Below, piece after piece: positions 27,606 through 36,514 of a stretch of 58,670 nt of DNA. The notes under the pieces were generated by a model that was not told where the DNA came from, searched no databases, and saw only the letters and a list, made by a program, of their open reading frames with translations. The translations under genes were made by a program, and so were the position numbers. This DNA is from Thiotrichales bacterium. Its GTDB lineage: Bacteria > Pseudomonadota > Gammaproteobacteria > Thiomicrospirales > Thiomicrospiraceae. The stretch lies in contig JAEMQD010000013.1 of the NCBI GenBank assembly GCA_022759035.1, positions 1-58,670 on the forward strand, written 5' to 3'. Position 1 is the first letter of the stretch. Every line of letters begins with the position of its first letter.

Positions 27606-28636
27606 GCATTGGCCAACGGAAACTTGATCATTTACACCATGTGCTTAACGATGCACAGGTTGATCGCAACGGACGTTATTTCGATGCATTTCGACTACTG
27701 CACAATGCATTACCAGAAATTAATTTATCTGATGTTGATATTCGCTGTACCTTTCTCAATAAAACATTAGATGCACCATTGCTAATCTCTTCTATGACTG
27801 GAGGAGATCATCCTGAATTAGCACGTATTAATCAACGCTTAGCCGAAGCAGCCGAAGCATGTGGTGTTGCCCTTGCAGTGGGATCTCAACGCATTCAATT
27901 TGAGCGCCCAGCATCGGTTGATAGCTTTAACTTGCGTCAATTTGCACCTAGCATTCCCTTGATTGCTAATCTGGGCGCAGTGCAATTAAACTATCAACTC
28001 AATGCACATCATGCCCAAGAAGCTGTCAATCAGCTCGATGCAGATGGCTTATACTTGCACCTAAATCCATTACAAGAAGCCATTCAGCCAGAGGGAGATA
28101 CTAATTTTTCTCATTTATGGTCAGCGATTACTGAACTAGCCACAACAATGGATAAGCCTTTATTGCTAAAAGAGGTGGGGTGCGGGCTTTCTCCACAATT
28201 GATTCGCCAAGGGCTAGCCCAAGGCATTCATTATTTTGACGTTGCTGGTAGTGGTGGCACATCATGGAGTCGTATTGAGCAATTACGTAGTGCAAACAAC
28301 CCTATTGGCCTAACTTTTCAGGACTGGGGGCTACCCACACCTTGGATTTTAAAGCAATGCAGACCAATTGCAACACAAGCACAACTCATTGCTAGTGGTG
28401 GATTACGCAATGGCGTAGATGTGGTAAAATCTATTGTCTTAGGTGCGCGCATCGCTGGAATGGCCGCTCCTTTTTTACAACCTGCTATGGAGTCGACACA
28501 AGCGGTGATTGATGTGATTGAACAAATCAAACAAGAGATTCGCATTAGTTTGTTTTTATTAGGAAAAAAAAATATCGACGCTATTTGGCTTAATAACAAT
28601 TTAATCGTTGATGTTGCAGAAGGTAATCCTTTATGA
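27602..28636 (+). CDS. fni: Isopentenyl-diphosphate isomerase, type 2
   Basis: FMN- and NADPH-dependent enzyme that interconverts IPP and DMAPP. The 344-residue TIM-barrel protein begins RKLDHLHHVL and shows PLLISSMTGG, VGSQRIQF, LHLNPLQEAIQPEGD and KEVGCGLSPQ. The FMN-phosphate segment VAGSGGTSWSRIE and the late IASGGLRNGVD are also present. The type 2 enzyme has no relation to type 1 Idi of E. coli. Start and stop overlap the neighbours as ATGA, so translation is coupled. An isomerase is needed here because the mevalonate route yields IPP only. Confidence 0.95.
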   Translation: MSIGQRKLDHLHHVLNDAQVDRNGRYFDAFRLLHNALPEINLSDVDIRCTFLNKTLDAPLLISSMTGGDHPELARINQRLAEAAEACGVALAVGSQRIQFERPASVDSFNLRQFAPSIPLIANLGAVQLNYQLNAHHAQEAVNQLDADGLYLHLNPLQEAIQPEGDTNFSHLWSAITELATTMDKPLLLKEVGCGLSPQLIRQGLAQGIHYFDVAGSGGTSWSRIEQLRSANNPIGLTFQDWGLPTPWILKQCRPIATQAQLIASGGLRNGVDVVKSIVLGARIAGMAAPFLQPAMESTQAVIDVIEQIKQEIRISLFLLGKKNIDAIWLNNNLIVDVAEGNPL

Positions 28637-29808
28637 GCGTTGGCATTCAACGAATCAGCTTTTATACTGCGCCATTCTACTTAGACATGAGCGAGTTTGC
28701 ACAAGCGCGAGGTGAAGAGCGCGATAAATTTCATATCGGAATTGGTCAAGACCAAATGAGCGTTATTTCACCCGATGAAGATATCGTAACGCTTGCTGCC
28801 AATGCAGCTTTGCCTATTATGCAAGAATTTGATCCAAAAACCATTACCGCGGTACTGTTTGCGACAGAAAGCGGCATTGACCAATCTAAGTCCGCAGGCG
28901 CCTTTGTGCATGGTTTATTGGGCTTATCGTCACGATGCCGTGTAGTAGAGCTGAAACATGCCTGTTATGGCGGCACAGCAGCATTACAAATGGCTGTCAA
29001 TATGGTTCGCGTCAATACGAGCGAGCGTGTACTTGTCATCGCTGCCGATGTAGCACGCTATGAACTTGGCTCACCAGGAGAAGCAACGCAAGGCTGTGGT
29101 GCAGTTGCCATGTTAATTAGCAACCAAGCTGACATCCTAGCGATTGAAGCTGGCTCTGGCTACTATACAGAAGATGTTATGGACTTTTGGCGCCCTAACT
29201 ATCGTGATACGGCATTAGTGGATGGTAAATACTCTACCATGGTCTACTTAACTGCATTGAAATATGCATGGCAATATTTTCAAGAAGAAAGACATCTCGC
29301 TTACAACGACTTCGCGCGTTTTTGCTATCACTTGCCTTTTACCAAAATGGCAATCAAAGCACATAGCCGACTAATGAAACTCACCGAACAAGAAGCAAAT
29401 GAAGCGACCATTGAACAAGCAATGGGATCTTCATTACGTTACAACCGCACTGTTGGTAACAGTTACAGTGCTTCGCTTTACTTCGGTTTAATTTCATTAT
29501 TGGAAAACGATGCAGAAAACCTTGCTGGCCAACGTATCGGCTTATTTAGCTATGGCTCTGGCTGCGTAGGCGAGTTTTTTAGCGGCATTGTTGCTGATCG
29601 TTATCGCGATTATTTATATACAACAAAACACCAAACTTTACTCGCGGCACGCCAGCAACTTACTTTTTCGACATATTTGGCCTTTTATAAGCAGTTTGGT
29701 GAGGTCGAGCGCAACGACAATATTGAAATAGCGCATTATACTAATGGTCACTTCAGACTCAGCGCTATTCGTGCGCACAAACGTCAGTATGTTCAGCAGT
29801 CAAGCTAG
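28633..29808 (+). CDS. mvaS: HMG-CoA synthase
   Basis: Condenses acetoacetyl-CoA with acetyl-CoA to HMG-CoA. The 391-residue thiolase-fold enzyme has the catalytic triad at the numbering of the S. aureus enzyme: Glu79 (ATESGID), Cys111 (KHACYGGTAAL) and His233 (CYHLPFTKMA). The C-terminal SYGSGCVGEFFSG is conserved. The start overlaps fni by four bases. The stop lies 20 bases inside mvaK1. No acetoacetyl-CoA thiolase is in the operon, so that step must be supplied elsewhere. Confidence 0.96.
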   Translation: MSVGIQRISFYTAPFYLDMSEFAQARGEERDKFHIGIGQDQMSVISPDEDIVTLAANAALPIMQEFDPKTITAVLFATESGIDQSKSAGAFVHGLLGLSSRCRVVELKHACYGGTAALQMAVNMVRVNTSERVLVIAADVARYELGSPGEATQGCGAVAMLISNQADILAIEAGSGYYTEDVMDFWRPNYRDTALVDGKYSTMVYLTALKYAWQYFQEERHLAYNDFARFCYHLPFTKMAIKAHSRLMKLTEQEANEATIEQAMGSSLRYNRTVGNSYSASLYFGLISLLENDAENLAGQRIGLFSYGSGCVGEFFSGIVADRYRDYLYTTKHQTLLAARQQLTFSTYLAFYKQFGEVERNDNIEIAHYTNGHFRLSAIRAHKRQYVQQSS

Positions 29809-30766
29809 CAGTAAACTTATTTTAGCGGGTGAACATGGTGTTGTTTATGGTGGTTCAGCGCTAACAACGCGTTTAATTTGGGAAACGCGTTGCCAACTCA
29901 GTACCGCCACGCAAGCCCACCTTAAATTAAGCGACGGTAGCGAACAAGATTGGCGGCCAGATACGCTCCATCAACATTGGCAAACCTTACAAGCACGCCA
30001 CCAAGATTGGCAAGCAACCAACAACCCCATTATTCAAAATCTGTTCGACCTGCCGCTTGCTGTACTCGCTTGGTGGCAAACGCACTATACCCTGCCTAGC
30101 TTAGCAATCCACTTGCAAAGCGATATTCCCATCGGACAAGGATTAGGCTCTTCAGCGAGTTTAATTATCGCAATGCTAAAAGGGTTAATGCAAGCTAGTG
30201 GTATTTCATTTACACTGCAACAACTGCAAACAGCAGCAACTGAACTTGAGCAACTAGCTCATGGAAAGTCTTCTGGATTAGATGTTGCCGCCATTTTACT
30301 TGCTGATCGGTTATTTTGGCAGCCTACACAAATTACCCTATTGCCTAACTACCCGCTTACTGGCTATTTAGTAGATACTGGTAAAGCCAATAGTAGCACC
30401 GCAGACTGTGTTGGATGGGTAAAACAACATGCAAAAAACAAACCATTATGGGCAACAATGGAAAGCGCAACACGCACATTAAAACAAGCTTTGTCAGATA
30501 ATGCGCTAAATGCGCAACAGCAAGCTATTCAAACGTTACACCAACTACTATGCTCGCTTGGCGTTGTTCCTAAAAAGGTAGCGCAATTCGCTTCAGCAGC
30601 ACAACAACAAGGCTGGTCGGGTAAACTTTGTGGCGCGGGGAGCATTCGAGGTGATGGCGGCGGTTTTTTCTGGCTCTTAGCCGACGCTGAACCAGACACA
30701 TTATGCCATGAGTATGGCTACCAGTATTGGCGATTATCCGAACTTTCACAAATTGCAATGCCATGA
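29789..30766 (+). CDS. mvaK1: Mevalonate kinase (GHMP family)
   Basis: Phosphorylates mevalonate to mevalonate-5-phosphate. The 325-residue protein has motif 1 KLILAGEHGVVYGG, ATP-binding motif 2 IPIGQGLGSSASL and AHGKSSGLDVAA with the catalytic Asp, the mevalonate-kinase hallmark. Motif 3 reads KLCGAG followed by SIRGDGGG, an enlarged version of the usual GAGxGG loop. The start at 29789 (MFSSQASSKL) lies inside the end of mvaS; a longer frame starting at 29744 is less likely. No separate ribosome binding site is evident, suggesting coupling. Confidence 0.88.
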   Translation: MFSSQASSKLILAGEHGVVYGGSALTTRLIWETRCQLSTATQAHLKLSDGSEQDWRPDTLHQHWQTLQARHQDWQATNNPIIQNLFDLPLAVLAWWQTHYTLPSLAIHLQSDIPIGQGLGSSASLIIAMLKGLMQASGISFTLQQLQTAATELEQLAHGKSSGLDVAAILLADRLFWQPTQITLLPNYPLTGYLVDTGKANSSTADCVGWVKQHAKNKPLWATMESATRTLKQALSDNALNAQQQAIQTLHQLLCSLGVVPKKVAQFASAAQQQGWSGKLCGAGSIRGDGGGFFWLLADAEPDTLCHEYGYQYWRLSELSQIAMP

Positions 30767-31731
30767 TGAAAACGAATTTATTACCCACATCTTGGGTCAG
30801 CCATGCACCAGGGAGTTTAATGCTATTTGGTGAGCATGCCGTATTACATGGTTATCCCGCTATTGCCTGTGCAATAGACAACTGGTTACATATTCATTGG
30901 CAACGGCGTGATGATCAACAACTGATTATCCATAGCAGCTTTGCGCAATACCAAACCACATGGAGTCAACTCGAAGCGCACCCTAAATTAAGCTTTGTTG
31001 TCACTTTATTAAAGCACTTTCAAGCAGCTTATCCAGAGGCTTGCATCTGTGGTTTAAGCATAGAGATTAAAAGCGACATTAATAGCACGCAAGGCCTTGG
31101 CAGCTCCAGCGCAGTTGTTGCAGCAATGGTTACTGGCTTAGGTAAGCTTACCAATAAACTAAACGATATTGCTCCTCGATTTCAGCTCGGCTTAGATACC
31201 ATTAGAACTGTACAAGGTACTGGCTCAGGTACTGATTTAGCGGCCGCATTATCTGGCGGCATTATGCACTTCACACCAGCAACACAAAAAATTCAACGCC
31301 TTGCCGACAACTTAGCAATTGTGAGCATTTACTGCGGTTATAAAACACCTACAGCACAAGTCATACAACATGTTGAACAAAAGTGGCCAAACCAACATCC
31401 GCTCTTCAGGCGTTGGTTAAATTGGATCACAGACTTAACGAATATGGCAGCACAAGCCATTACAGAAAACGATAACGACATGCTCGGGCGTTGCATGGAT
31501 ATGGCGCATGGCTTGATGCACGGACTGGGTGTTAGCGATAATCAACTCGATCAACTTACACATCAACTTCGAGAAACACCTGGTATTTATGGTGCCAAAA
31601 TCTCTGGTTCTGGTTTGGGCGATTGTGTCATTGGCTTGGGCAAACCAGAAACCCAGCTAAAACATGCACTCAATATTCATACAACTGCTCTAGGGGCATA
31701 TTGCTCGCAGGAGGTATTTCATCATGATTAG
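30763..31731 (+). CDS. mvaK2: Phosphomevalonate kinase (GHMP family)
   Basis: Probably phosphorylates mevalonate-5-phosphate to the diphosphate. The 322-residue protein starts with APGSLMLFGEHAVLHG and carries STQGLGSSSAVVAA and GTGSGTDLAAALSGG. The late SGSGLGDCVIG parallels the GGGDC segment of S. aureus MvaK2. The N-terminus alone looks like a mevalonate kinase, so the assignment rests on the later motifs and on mvaK1 being better matched by its neighbour. The ATG overlaps the mvaK1 stop (ATGA). Moderate confidence on the exact substrate, high on GHMP kinase. Confidence 0.8.
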   Translation: MMKTNLLPTSWVSHAPGSLMLFGEHAVLHGYPAIACAIDNWLHIHWQRRDDQQLIIHSSFAQYQTTWSQLEAHPKLSFVVTLLKHFQAAYPEACICGLSIEIKSDINSTQGLGSSSAVVAAMVTGLGKLTNKLNDIAPRFQLGLDTIRTVQGTGSGTDLAAALSGGIMHFTPATQKIQRLADNLAIVSIYCGYKTPTAQVIQHVEQKWPNQHPLFRRWLNWITDLTNMAAQAITENDNDMLGRCMDMAHGLMHGLGVSDNQLDQLTHQLRETPGIYGAKISGSGLGDCVIGLGKPETQLKHALNIHTTALGAYCSQEVFHHD

Positions 31732-32722
31732 TGCGCAAACCATCGTCAATCAATTGATTCATCAGAACGCACCATACAGTCCAAAAACCGAAGGCACAGC
31801 ATTTGCACCAGTCAACATTGCGCTTATTAAATACTGGGGAAAACGCAATAACGCATTAAATCTGCCCGTCACAGACAGTTTATCTATCGGACTACGCACA
31901 CTAGGCACAACAACCAGCATTCGCTTACACCAAGGGCAAGATATTATCTACCTCAACAACGAGCGCTTGCCATTTGATCACCCTTTTGCACAACGAACTA
32001 GTCGCTATTTAGACTTATTTCGCCGGCAGCCCAATGATGGCTTTATGGTCATGACAAAAAATGACGTACCAACAGGTGCCGGCCTCGCCTCCTCTGCCTC
32101 TGGCTATGCGGCGCTTGTGTTGGCTTTAAATGATCTTTTTCAATGGCAGTTGGATAAAACTCAACTTTCCATTTTAGCACGCATAGGTTCAGGCAGTGCC
32201 TGCCGTTCGTTATGGGATGGACTGGTACACTGGCACGCAGGACAACAGGACGATGGCTTAGATAGTTACGCAACACCTTTAGTCTATCAGCTACCCACTT
32301 TGCGGATCGGATTATTAACGCTATCTAATAAAACCAAACCTGTTAGCTCACGAATTGGCATGCAACAAACGGTACACGGCCTAAGTCTTTACCCTGCATG
32401 GAAAACGATGGTTGATACCCATCTAACACAAATAACACAAGCCTTCGAAAAGCAAGACATTAACGGCATTGGTAAAATTAGCGAACATAATGCGCTCGCC
32501 ATGCATGCGACAATGTTATCGGCATCACCCGCGCTTTGCTACTTCTTACCAGAAACACTCGCGACGCTACAAACTTTATGGTCTGCACGTGAAGCTGGCT
32601 TAAACTGCTGGGCAACATTAGATGCTGGCCCTAATGTTAAGCTCTTATTTGAAGCAGAAACAGCGCACGATGTTAAGAAACTCTTTCCTGATATCAATAT
32701 TATTCAGCCTTTCGTCTCATAG
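31724..32722 (+). CDS. mvaD: Diphosphomevalonate decarboxylase
   Basis: ATP-dependent decarboxylation of mevalonate diphosphate to IPP, the last step of the pathway. The 332-residue protein has the signature APVNIALIKYWGKRN near the N-terminus, GAGLASSASGYAAL as the phosphate loop, GSGSACRSLWDG and TLDAGPNVKLL with the catalytic Asp. A strong AGGAGG precedes the ATG by 11 bases, and the start overlaps mvaK2 by eight bases. It ends the operon, followed by a bidirectional terminator. Confidence 0.95.
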   Translation: MISAQTIVNQLIHQNAPYSPKTEGTAFAPVNIALIKYWGKRNNALNLPVTDSLSIGLRTLGTTTSIRLHQGQDIIYLNNERLPFDHPFAQRTSRYLDLFRRQPNDGFMVMTKNDVPTGAGLASSASGYAALVLALNDLFQWQLDKTQLSILARIGSGSACRSLWDGLVHWHAGQQDDGLDSYATPLVYQLPTLRIGLLTLSNKTKPVSSRIGMQQTVHGLSLYPAWKTMVDTHLTQITQAFEKQDINGIGKISEHNALAMHATMLSASPALCYFLPETLATLQTLWSAREAGLNCWATLDAGPNVKLLFEAETAHDVKKLFPDINIIQPFVS

Positions 32723-32730
32723 TACTAAAT

Positions 32731-32757
32731 AAAAAGCCACCTAAACGGTGGCTTTTT
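32731..32757. terminator. Bidirectional terminator between mvaD and sspB
   Basis: An 11-bp perfect stem, AAAAAGCCACC (32731-32741) with GGTGGCTTTTT (32747-32757), has a five-base loop. The A and T tracts allow termination of mvaD on plus and sspB on minus. Confidence 0.93.
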
Positions 32758-32780
32758 ATATATTAGGCAAAACAATTCGA

Positions 32781-33200
32781 TTACTTTACGATACTTAAGT
32801 GACTTCGATCTCGCTTAGGTTTTGTTGCTTGCGGAGCAGCTTCAACCTCACGTGGATTCGTTTCTACCGCTGACAAAGCGGCTTCACTCATATCAGGTGG
32901 CGGGAACCCCATACCCTGTGCATTCTCTTTCGCAAAAATAGCTAATACCGCCGCAATCGGCACATACACGCCCATTGCTTTACCGCGAAAGCGCGCCTCA
33001 AAACCAATAAAATCATTCGTTAGCTGTAATCGATTGGTTGCTTGCGCAGCAATATTGAGCACGAGCACACCGTTGTCATCAAAACCCTCTGGTGCAACAA
33101 CACCAGGATAGTTTACCTGAACTTGCAGGTATGGCGTACAACCACTATCTACTATCCAATCATACAATGCTCGAATTAAGTAAGGCTTTTGATCACGCAT
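32781..33200 (-). CDS. sspB: ClpXP adaptor SspB
   Basis: Delivers ssrA-tagged proteins to ClpXP. The 139-residue protein has a substrate-binding domain (PYLIRALYDWIVDSGCTPYL through GVYVPIAAVLAIFA) and a flexible acidic linker. It ends in the ClpX-docking tail RDRSHLSIVK, equivalent to the RPALRVVK of E. coli. The start at 33200 (MRDQKPY) follows the sspA stop by four bases, and GGGAG lies within the end of sspA. A longer in-frame start at 33230 would overlap sspA. Cotranscribed with sspA. Confidence 0.94.
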   Translation of the reverse strand: MRDQKPYLIRALYDWIVDSGCTPYLQVQVNYPGVVAPEGFDDNGVLVLNIAAQATNRLQLTNDFIGFEARFRGKAMGVYVPIAAVLAIFAKENAQGMGFPPPDMSEAALSAVETNPREVEAAPQATKPKRDRSHLSIVK

Positions 33201-33204
33201 CACG

Positions 33205-33810
33205 TTAAATGTCTCCCATTTCCAACTCAAGATCCGTCAAACTATCTCGAAACGCCTCGCGATTAAACATGCGTTTAGCATATTCATGAAAAGTTTTATG
33301 TGTTTTAGGAATATCAATACCTAACGCATTCAAGCGCCAAAAAATGACCGACAAAGTTACATCAACGACAGTATATTCATCACTCATAAAGTATGGCTTA
33401 TGCTGGAAAGCAGGCGTTAACTTAATGAACTCTTCCTTCAACAATTTGCGTGCCTTTTCTACACCCTTTTTATCTTCCCCAGATGAAATAAGCTGAATAC
33501 TTGGCTCCCACTCACGGCGAATGTAATTAAGCGTTTGACGCGCTGTCGCACGTACCTGCGGATCAACAGGCATCATTGGTGGAAAAGGATAACGCTCATC
33601 CAAAAACTCAATCATAACTAATGGATCATAGAGCTTTAAATCGCGCTCAACCAACGCTGGCAATGTGCCATAAGGACTTGCTAGTAGAACATCTTCTGGC
33701 AATGCATGAGGATCGACTTCTTTAATGTCCATCATAATATCTTTTTCTTTAACCACTACGCGAACACGATGTGAATTAAAGTCAGAAGGATCAGAAAATA
33801 GCGTCATCAT
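33205..33810 (-). CDS. sspA: Stringent starvation protein A
   Basis: RNA polymerase-associated regulator of the glutathione S-transferase fold, active in starvation and acid stress. The 201-residue protein has a thioredoxin-like N-terminal half (LFSDPSDFNSHRVRVVVKEK, YGTLPALVERDLKLYDP) and an all-helical C-terminal half. GGAG precedes the ATG by eight bases. ATGATG leaves the exact start at 33810 or 33807. The sspA-sspB-petABC neighbourhood is common in proteobacteria. Upstream lies the pet terminator. Confidence 0.95.
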   Translation of the reverse strand: MMTLFSDPSDFNSHRVRVVVKEKDIMMDIKEVDPHALPEDVLLASPYGTLPALVERDLKLYDPLVMIEFLDERYPFPPMMPVDPQVRATARQTLNYIRREWEPSIQLISSGEDKKGVEKARKLLKEEFIKLTPAFQHKPYFMSDEYTVVDVTLSVIFWRLNALGIDIPKTHKTFHEYAKRMFNREAFRDSLTDLELEMGDI

Positions 33811-33824
33811 AGCAAATACTCCAC

Positions 33825-33860
33825 AAGCAAAAAAACAACAGGGGTGATCATATCACCCCT
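33825..33860 (-). terminator. Terminator of the petABC operon
   Basis: On the minus strand AGGGGTGAT (33860-33852) pairs with ATCACCCCT (33848-33840) around a three-base loop, and is followed by a T-rich run to about 33828. It ends petABC 39 bases after the petC stop, leaving about 20 bases before the sspA ribosome binding site. Confidence 0.88.
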
Positions 33861-33898
33861 TGACAAAAAAAATTAGCCTGATCTAAAAAAACACGGCA

Positions 33899-34579
33899 TC
33901 ACGCCTGTGTTTTGACATCTCGCCAAAACTCTTGTTTTAGCAAATAAGTCAGCACAACTAAAATCATTAGAAAACCTAACACCCACCAACCCAACATTAA
34001 TCGTTTTGGCTTAGCTGGCTCTGCGGCATAATCTAAAAAATTGACAAGGTCAGCAACCTTCGCATCAAATTCCCTTGCTGGCAGACTCGTTTGCAGTCCT
34101 TCTAAAACATAAGGCATAGCCACACCGCTAAATAAATGATTGATCACTTTACCATCAGCAGTGCGTTCATAACTACGCAAAAAGGTATAAAGCCAATCAG
34201 TTCCACGTAAGCGCGCTTCTAAAGATAAGTCTGGTGGTACCGTGCCAAAAGCAGTCTTAGCTGTTACTGGGTTCAGCGTTGTTTCAATCATATCCGTTGG
34301 CTTACCTTTACCACCACGCAAATATTGAAAATGACCGACGCCCTCTTCTGCTGTCCAACCTAAATCTTTCGCTGCACGATTAACACGCACATATTTTAAC
34401 GAGTGACAACCCATGCAATATTGCGCATACATATCGGCACCGCGTTGCAAAGAAGCTTGGTCTAGCACACTAATCTTAGCTTTATCTAATGCCACTGCAT
34501 GTTCATTACTTGCATGTGCAATAGACATACTGCTGATGGCAAGCCCTGCCCACAACAAACCTTGTATCAATGCGCTCAT
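33899..34579 (-). CDS. petC: Cytochrome c1 of the bc1 complex
   Basis: Haem c subunit that takes electrons from the Rieske protein and passes them to a soluble cytochrome c. The 226-residue protein has a signal peptide ending near Ala-His-Ala, haem-binding CMGCH (Cys55, Cys58, His59) and a likely axial Met in VAMPYVLEG. A C-terminal transmembrane anchor (WWVLGFLMILVVLTYLL) follows. The start at 34579 overlaps the petB stop (ATGA); an in-frame start at 34633 would overlap petB by 58 bases and lacks a signal peptide. Third gene of petABC. Confidence 0.94.
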   Translation of the reverse strand: MSALIQGLLWAGLAISSMSIAHASNEHAVALDKAKISVLDQASLQRGADMYAQYCMGCHSLKYVRVNRAAKDLGWTAEEGVGHFQYLRGGKGKPTDMIETTLNPVTAKTAFGTVPPDLSLEARLRGTDWLYTFLRSYERTADGKVINHLFSGVAMPYVLEGLQTSLPAREFDAKVADLVNFLDYAAEPAKPKRLMLGWWVLGFLMILVVLTYLLKQEFWRDVKTQA

Positions 34580-35823
34580 GCAGTAACCCTCTCTGGCAGC
34601 GGTTTTGTTCTTTCCATTGGCGACGTTAACCACATCACAACAAAATAGCTAAAGTAAGTGAACGTAAATACTTGTGCTAACAAAGTTAATACTGGTGTTG
34701 GCGGCTGCGTTCCTAAATAACCAAGCACAAAAAAGCTCACCACGAACATCGTCAAATTTGCTTTGAACTGCCAGCCACGATAACGAATAGAGCGTACACG
34801 ACAACGATCTAACCACGGCAAAACAAACAAGAACATAATCGACATACCCATTGCCATCACACCGAGCAATTTATCAGGAACCGCACGCAAAATGGCATAG
34901 AATGGCGTGAAATACCATACTGGCGCAATGTGCTCTGGTGTTTTCATCGGGTTTGCTGGTTCAAAGTTCGGCGCCTCTAAAAAGAAGCCACCACCCTCTG
35001 GCCAATAAAAAATTACCAAAGCAAATAAAAACATAAAGACAGACGCACCCATCATGTCTTTAATTGAATAGTAAGGGTGGAAAGGGATACCATCTTTCGG
35101 CAAACCCAACGCATTTTTATGCTGTTTAATATCAATGCCATCTGGATTATTAGAACCAACTTTATGCAAAGCAACAATGTGCAAATACACCAAAACAACT
35201 AAAACCAATGGTAATGCAATAACATGCAATGCAAAAAAGCGATTTAAGGTGACGTCAGAAATCACAAAATCACCTCGAATCCACGTCGCCATAGCATCGC
35301 CAACGATAGGAACGGCGCCAAACAAGGAAATAATTACCTGCGCGCCCCAGTAAGACATTTGCCCCCACGGAAGCAGATATCCCATAAAGGCTTCAGCCAT
35401 TAATACCAAGAAAATTAGCATGCCGATCAACCAAACCAGTTCACGTGGTTTTTGATACGAACCATACATTAATCCACGAAACATATGCACATAAATCACA
35501 ATAAAAAATGCCGATGCGCCAGTAGAGTGCATGTAACGAATGAGCCAACCCCAATCAACATCGCGCATAATATATTCGATTGAATTAAACGCCTCGGCAG
35601 CACTTGGTTTATAACTCATCGTTAGCCAAATACCTGTTACCAGCTGGTTCACTAAAACCAGTAAGGCAAGCGCACCAAAAAAGTAGAAAAAGTTAAAGTT
35701 TTTTGGCGCATAGTACTGTGCAACATGCTCGTTCCAAACTTGCGTTAGCGGAAAGCGCTCATCAATCCATCCGAGAATATCTAGTTTCTTATTAGGCGCC
35801 ATATTAGATTTGTTATCTGACAT
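34576..35823 (-). CDS. petB: Cytochrome b of the bc1 complex
   Basis: Eight-helix membrane subunit with two b haems, site of quinol oxidation. The 415-residue protein carries the haem-ligand His pairs in RYMHSTGASAFF and FFALHVIALPLVL. The Qo-site PDW-like PEW is not obvious, but EHIAPVWYFTPFYAILR is present in its place. The ATG overlaps the petA stop as TAATG (35823). Length and hydrophobic periodicity fit the standard subunit. Confidence 0.96.
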   Translation of the reverse strand: MSDNKSNMAPNKKLDILGWIDERFPLTQVWNEHVAQYYAPKNFNFFYFFGALALLVLVNQLVTGIWLTMSYKPSAAEAFNSIEYIMRDVDWGWLIRYMHSTGASAFFIVIYVHMFRGLMYGSYQKPRELVWLIGMLIFLVLMAEAFMGYLLPWGQMSYWGAQVIISLFGAVPIVGDAMATWIRGDFVISDVTLNRFFALHVIALPLVLVVLVYLHIVALHKVGSNNPDGIDIKQHKNALGLPKDGIPFHPYYSIKDMMGASVFMFLFALVIFYWPEGGGFFLEAPNFEPANPMKTPEHIAPVWYFTPFYAILRAVPDKLLGVMAMGMSIMFLFVLPWLDRCRVRSIRYRGWQFKANLTMFVVSFFVLGYLGTQPPTPVLTLLAQVFTFTYFSYFVVMWLTSPMERTKPLPERVTA

Positions 35824-36410
35824 TAAGCAGCTCCTTGCTCATTTTCACCGATACGAATTTGTGTATCACTTAAAAAGCGGTATGGCGGCACTTCTAAATT
35901 AGTTGGCGCTGGTACCGATTTAAACACACGACCTGCCATATCAAAACGAGAACCATGACATGGGCAAAAGAAACCGCCAACCCAGTCAGCACTAATTGCC
36001 CCTGCATTTGGTTTATATAAAGGCGCACAGCCCAAATGCGTACACACACCAATCATCACCAAATATTCTGGCTTTAATGAACGATACTCATTGCGCGCAA
36101 AATCAGGCTGAACAGACGCTTGAGAATCTGGATCTCTTAAGCCATCTCGCACAGTCGGTAAAGCTTCTAAAGCAGACTGTGGACGTCGCACTACCCATAC
36201 CGGTTTACCGCGCCACTCAACTGTCAGCATTTGCCCCTCAGCCAATGCCGAAATATCGACATCAATCGGCGCGCCAGCGGCTTGTGCTTTTTCACTTGGT
36301 TGCCAAGAGGAAACAAAGGGCACGGCTACAAAGGTAGCGCCCACCGCGCCTACAACACCAGTAGCAGCGACTAAAAAATTACGACGTTTCTCATTGACTG
36401 GCTCAGTCAT
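35823..36410 (-). CDS. petA: Rieske iron-sulfur protein of the bc1 complex
   Basis: The 2Fe-2S subunit transferring electrons from quinol to cytochrome c1. The 195-residue protein starts with a Tat-like signal (EKRRNFLVAATG) that also serves as membrane anchor. Cluster ligands are Cys123 and His125 (CTHLGC) and Cys149 and His152 (CPCHGS). Cys128 and Cys151 are positioned for the stabilising disulfide. It heads petABC; the roughly 104-base upstream gap to the NIF3 gene probably holds the promoter. Confidence 0.96.
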   Translation of the reverse strand: MTEPVNEKRRNFLVAATGVVGAVGATFVAVPFVSSWQPSEKAQAAGAPIDVDISALAEGQMLTVEWRGKPVWVVRRPQSALEALPTVRDGLRDPDSQASVQPDFARNEYRSLKPEYLVMIGVCTHLGCAPLYKPNAGAISADWVGGFFCPCHGSRFDMAGRVFKSVPAPTNLEVPPYRFLSDTQIRIGENEQGAA

Positions 36411-36514
36411 ACAGGCGCTCCGTTACGAATGCTTAAATTATTCAACTGGCTATTATGCCTTGAAATGCCACGCAGTGGGATAACATATTTCTATCAACCC
36501 ATAAAACATGTTTA

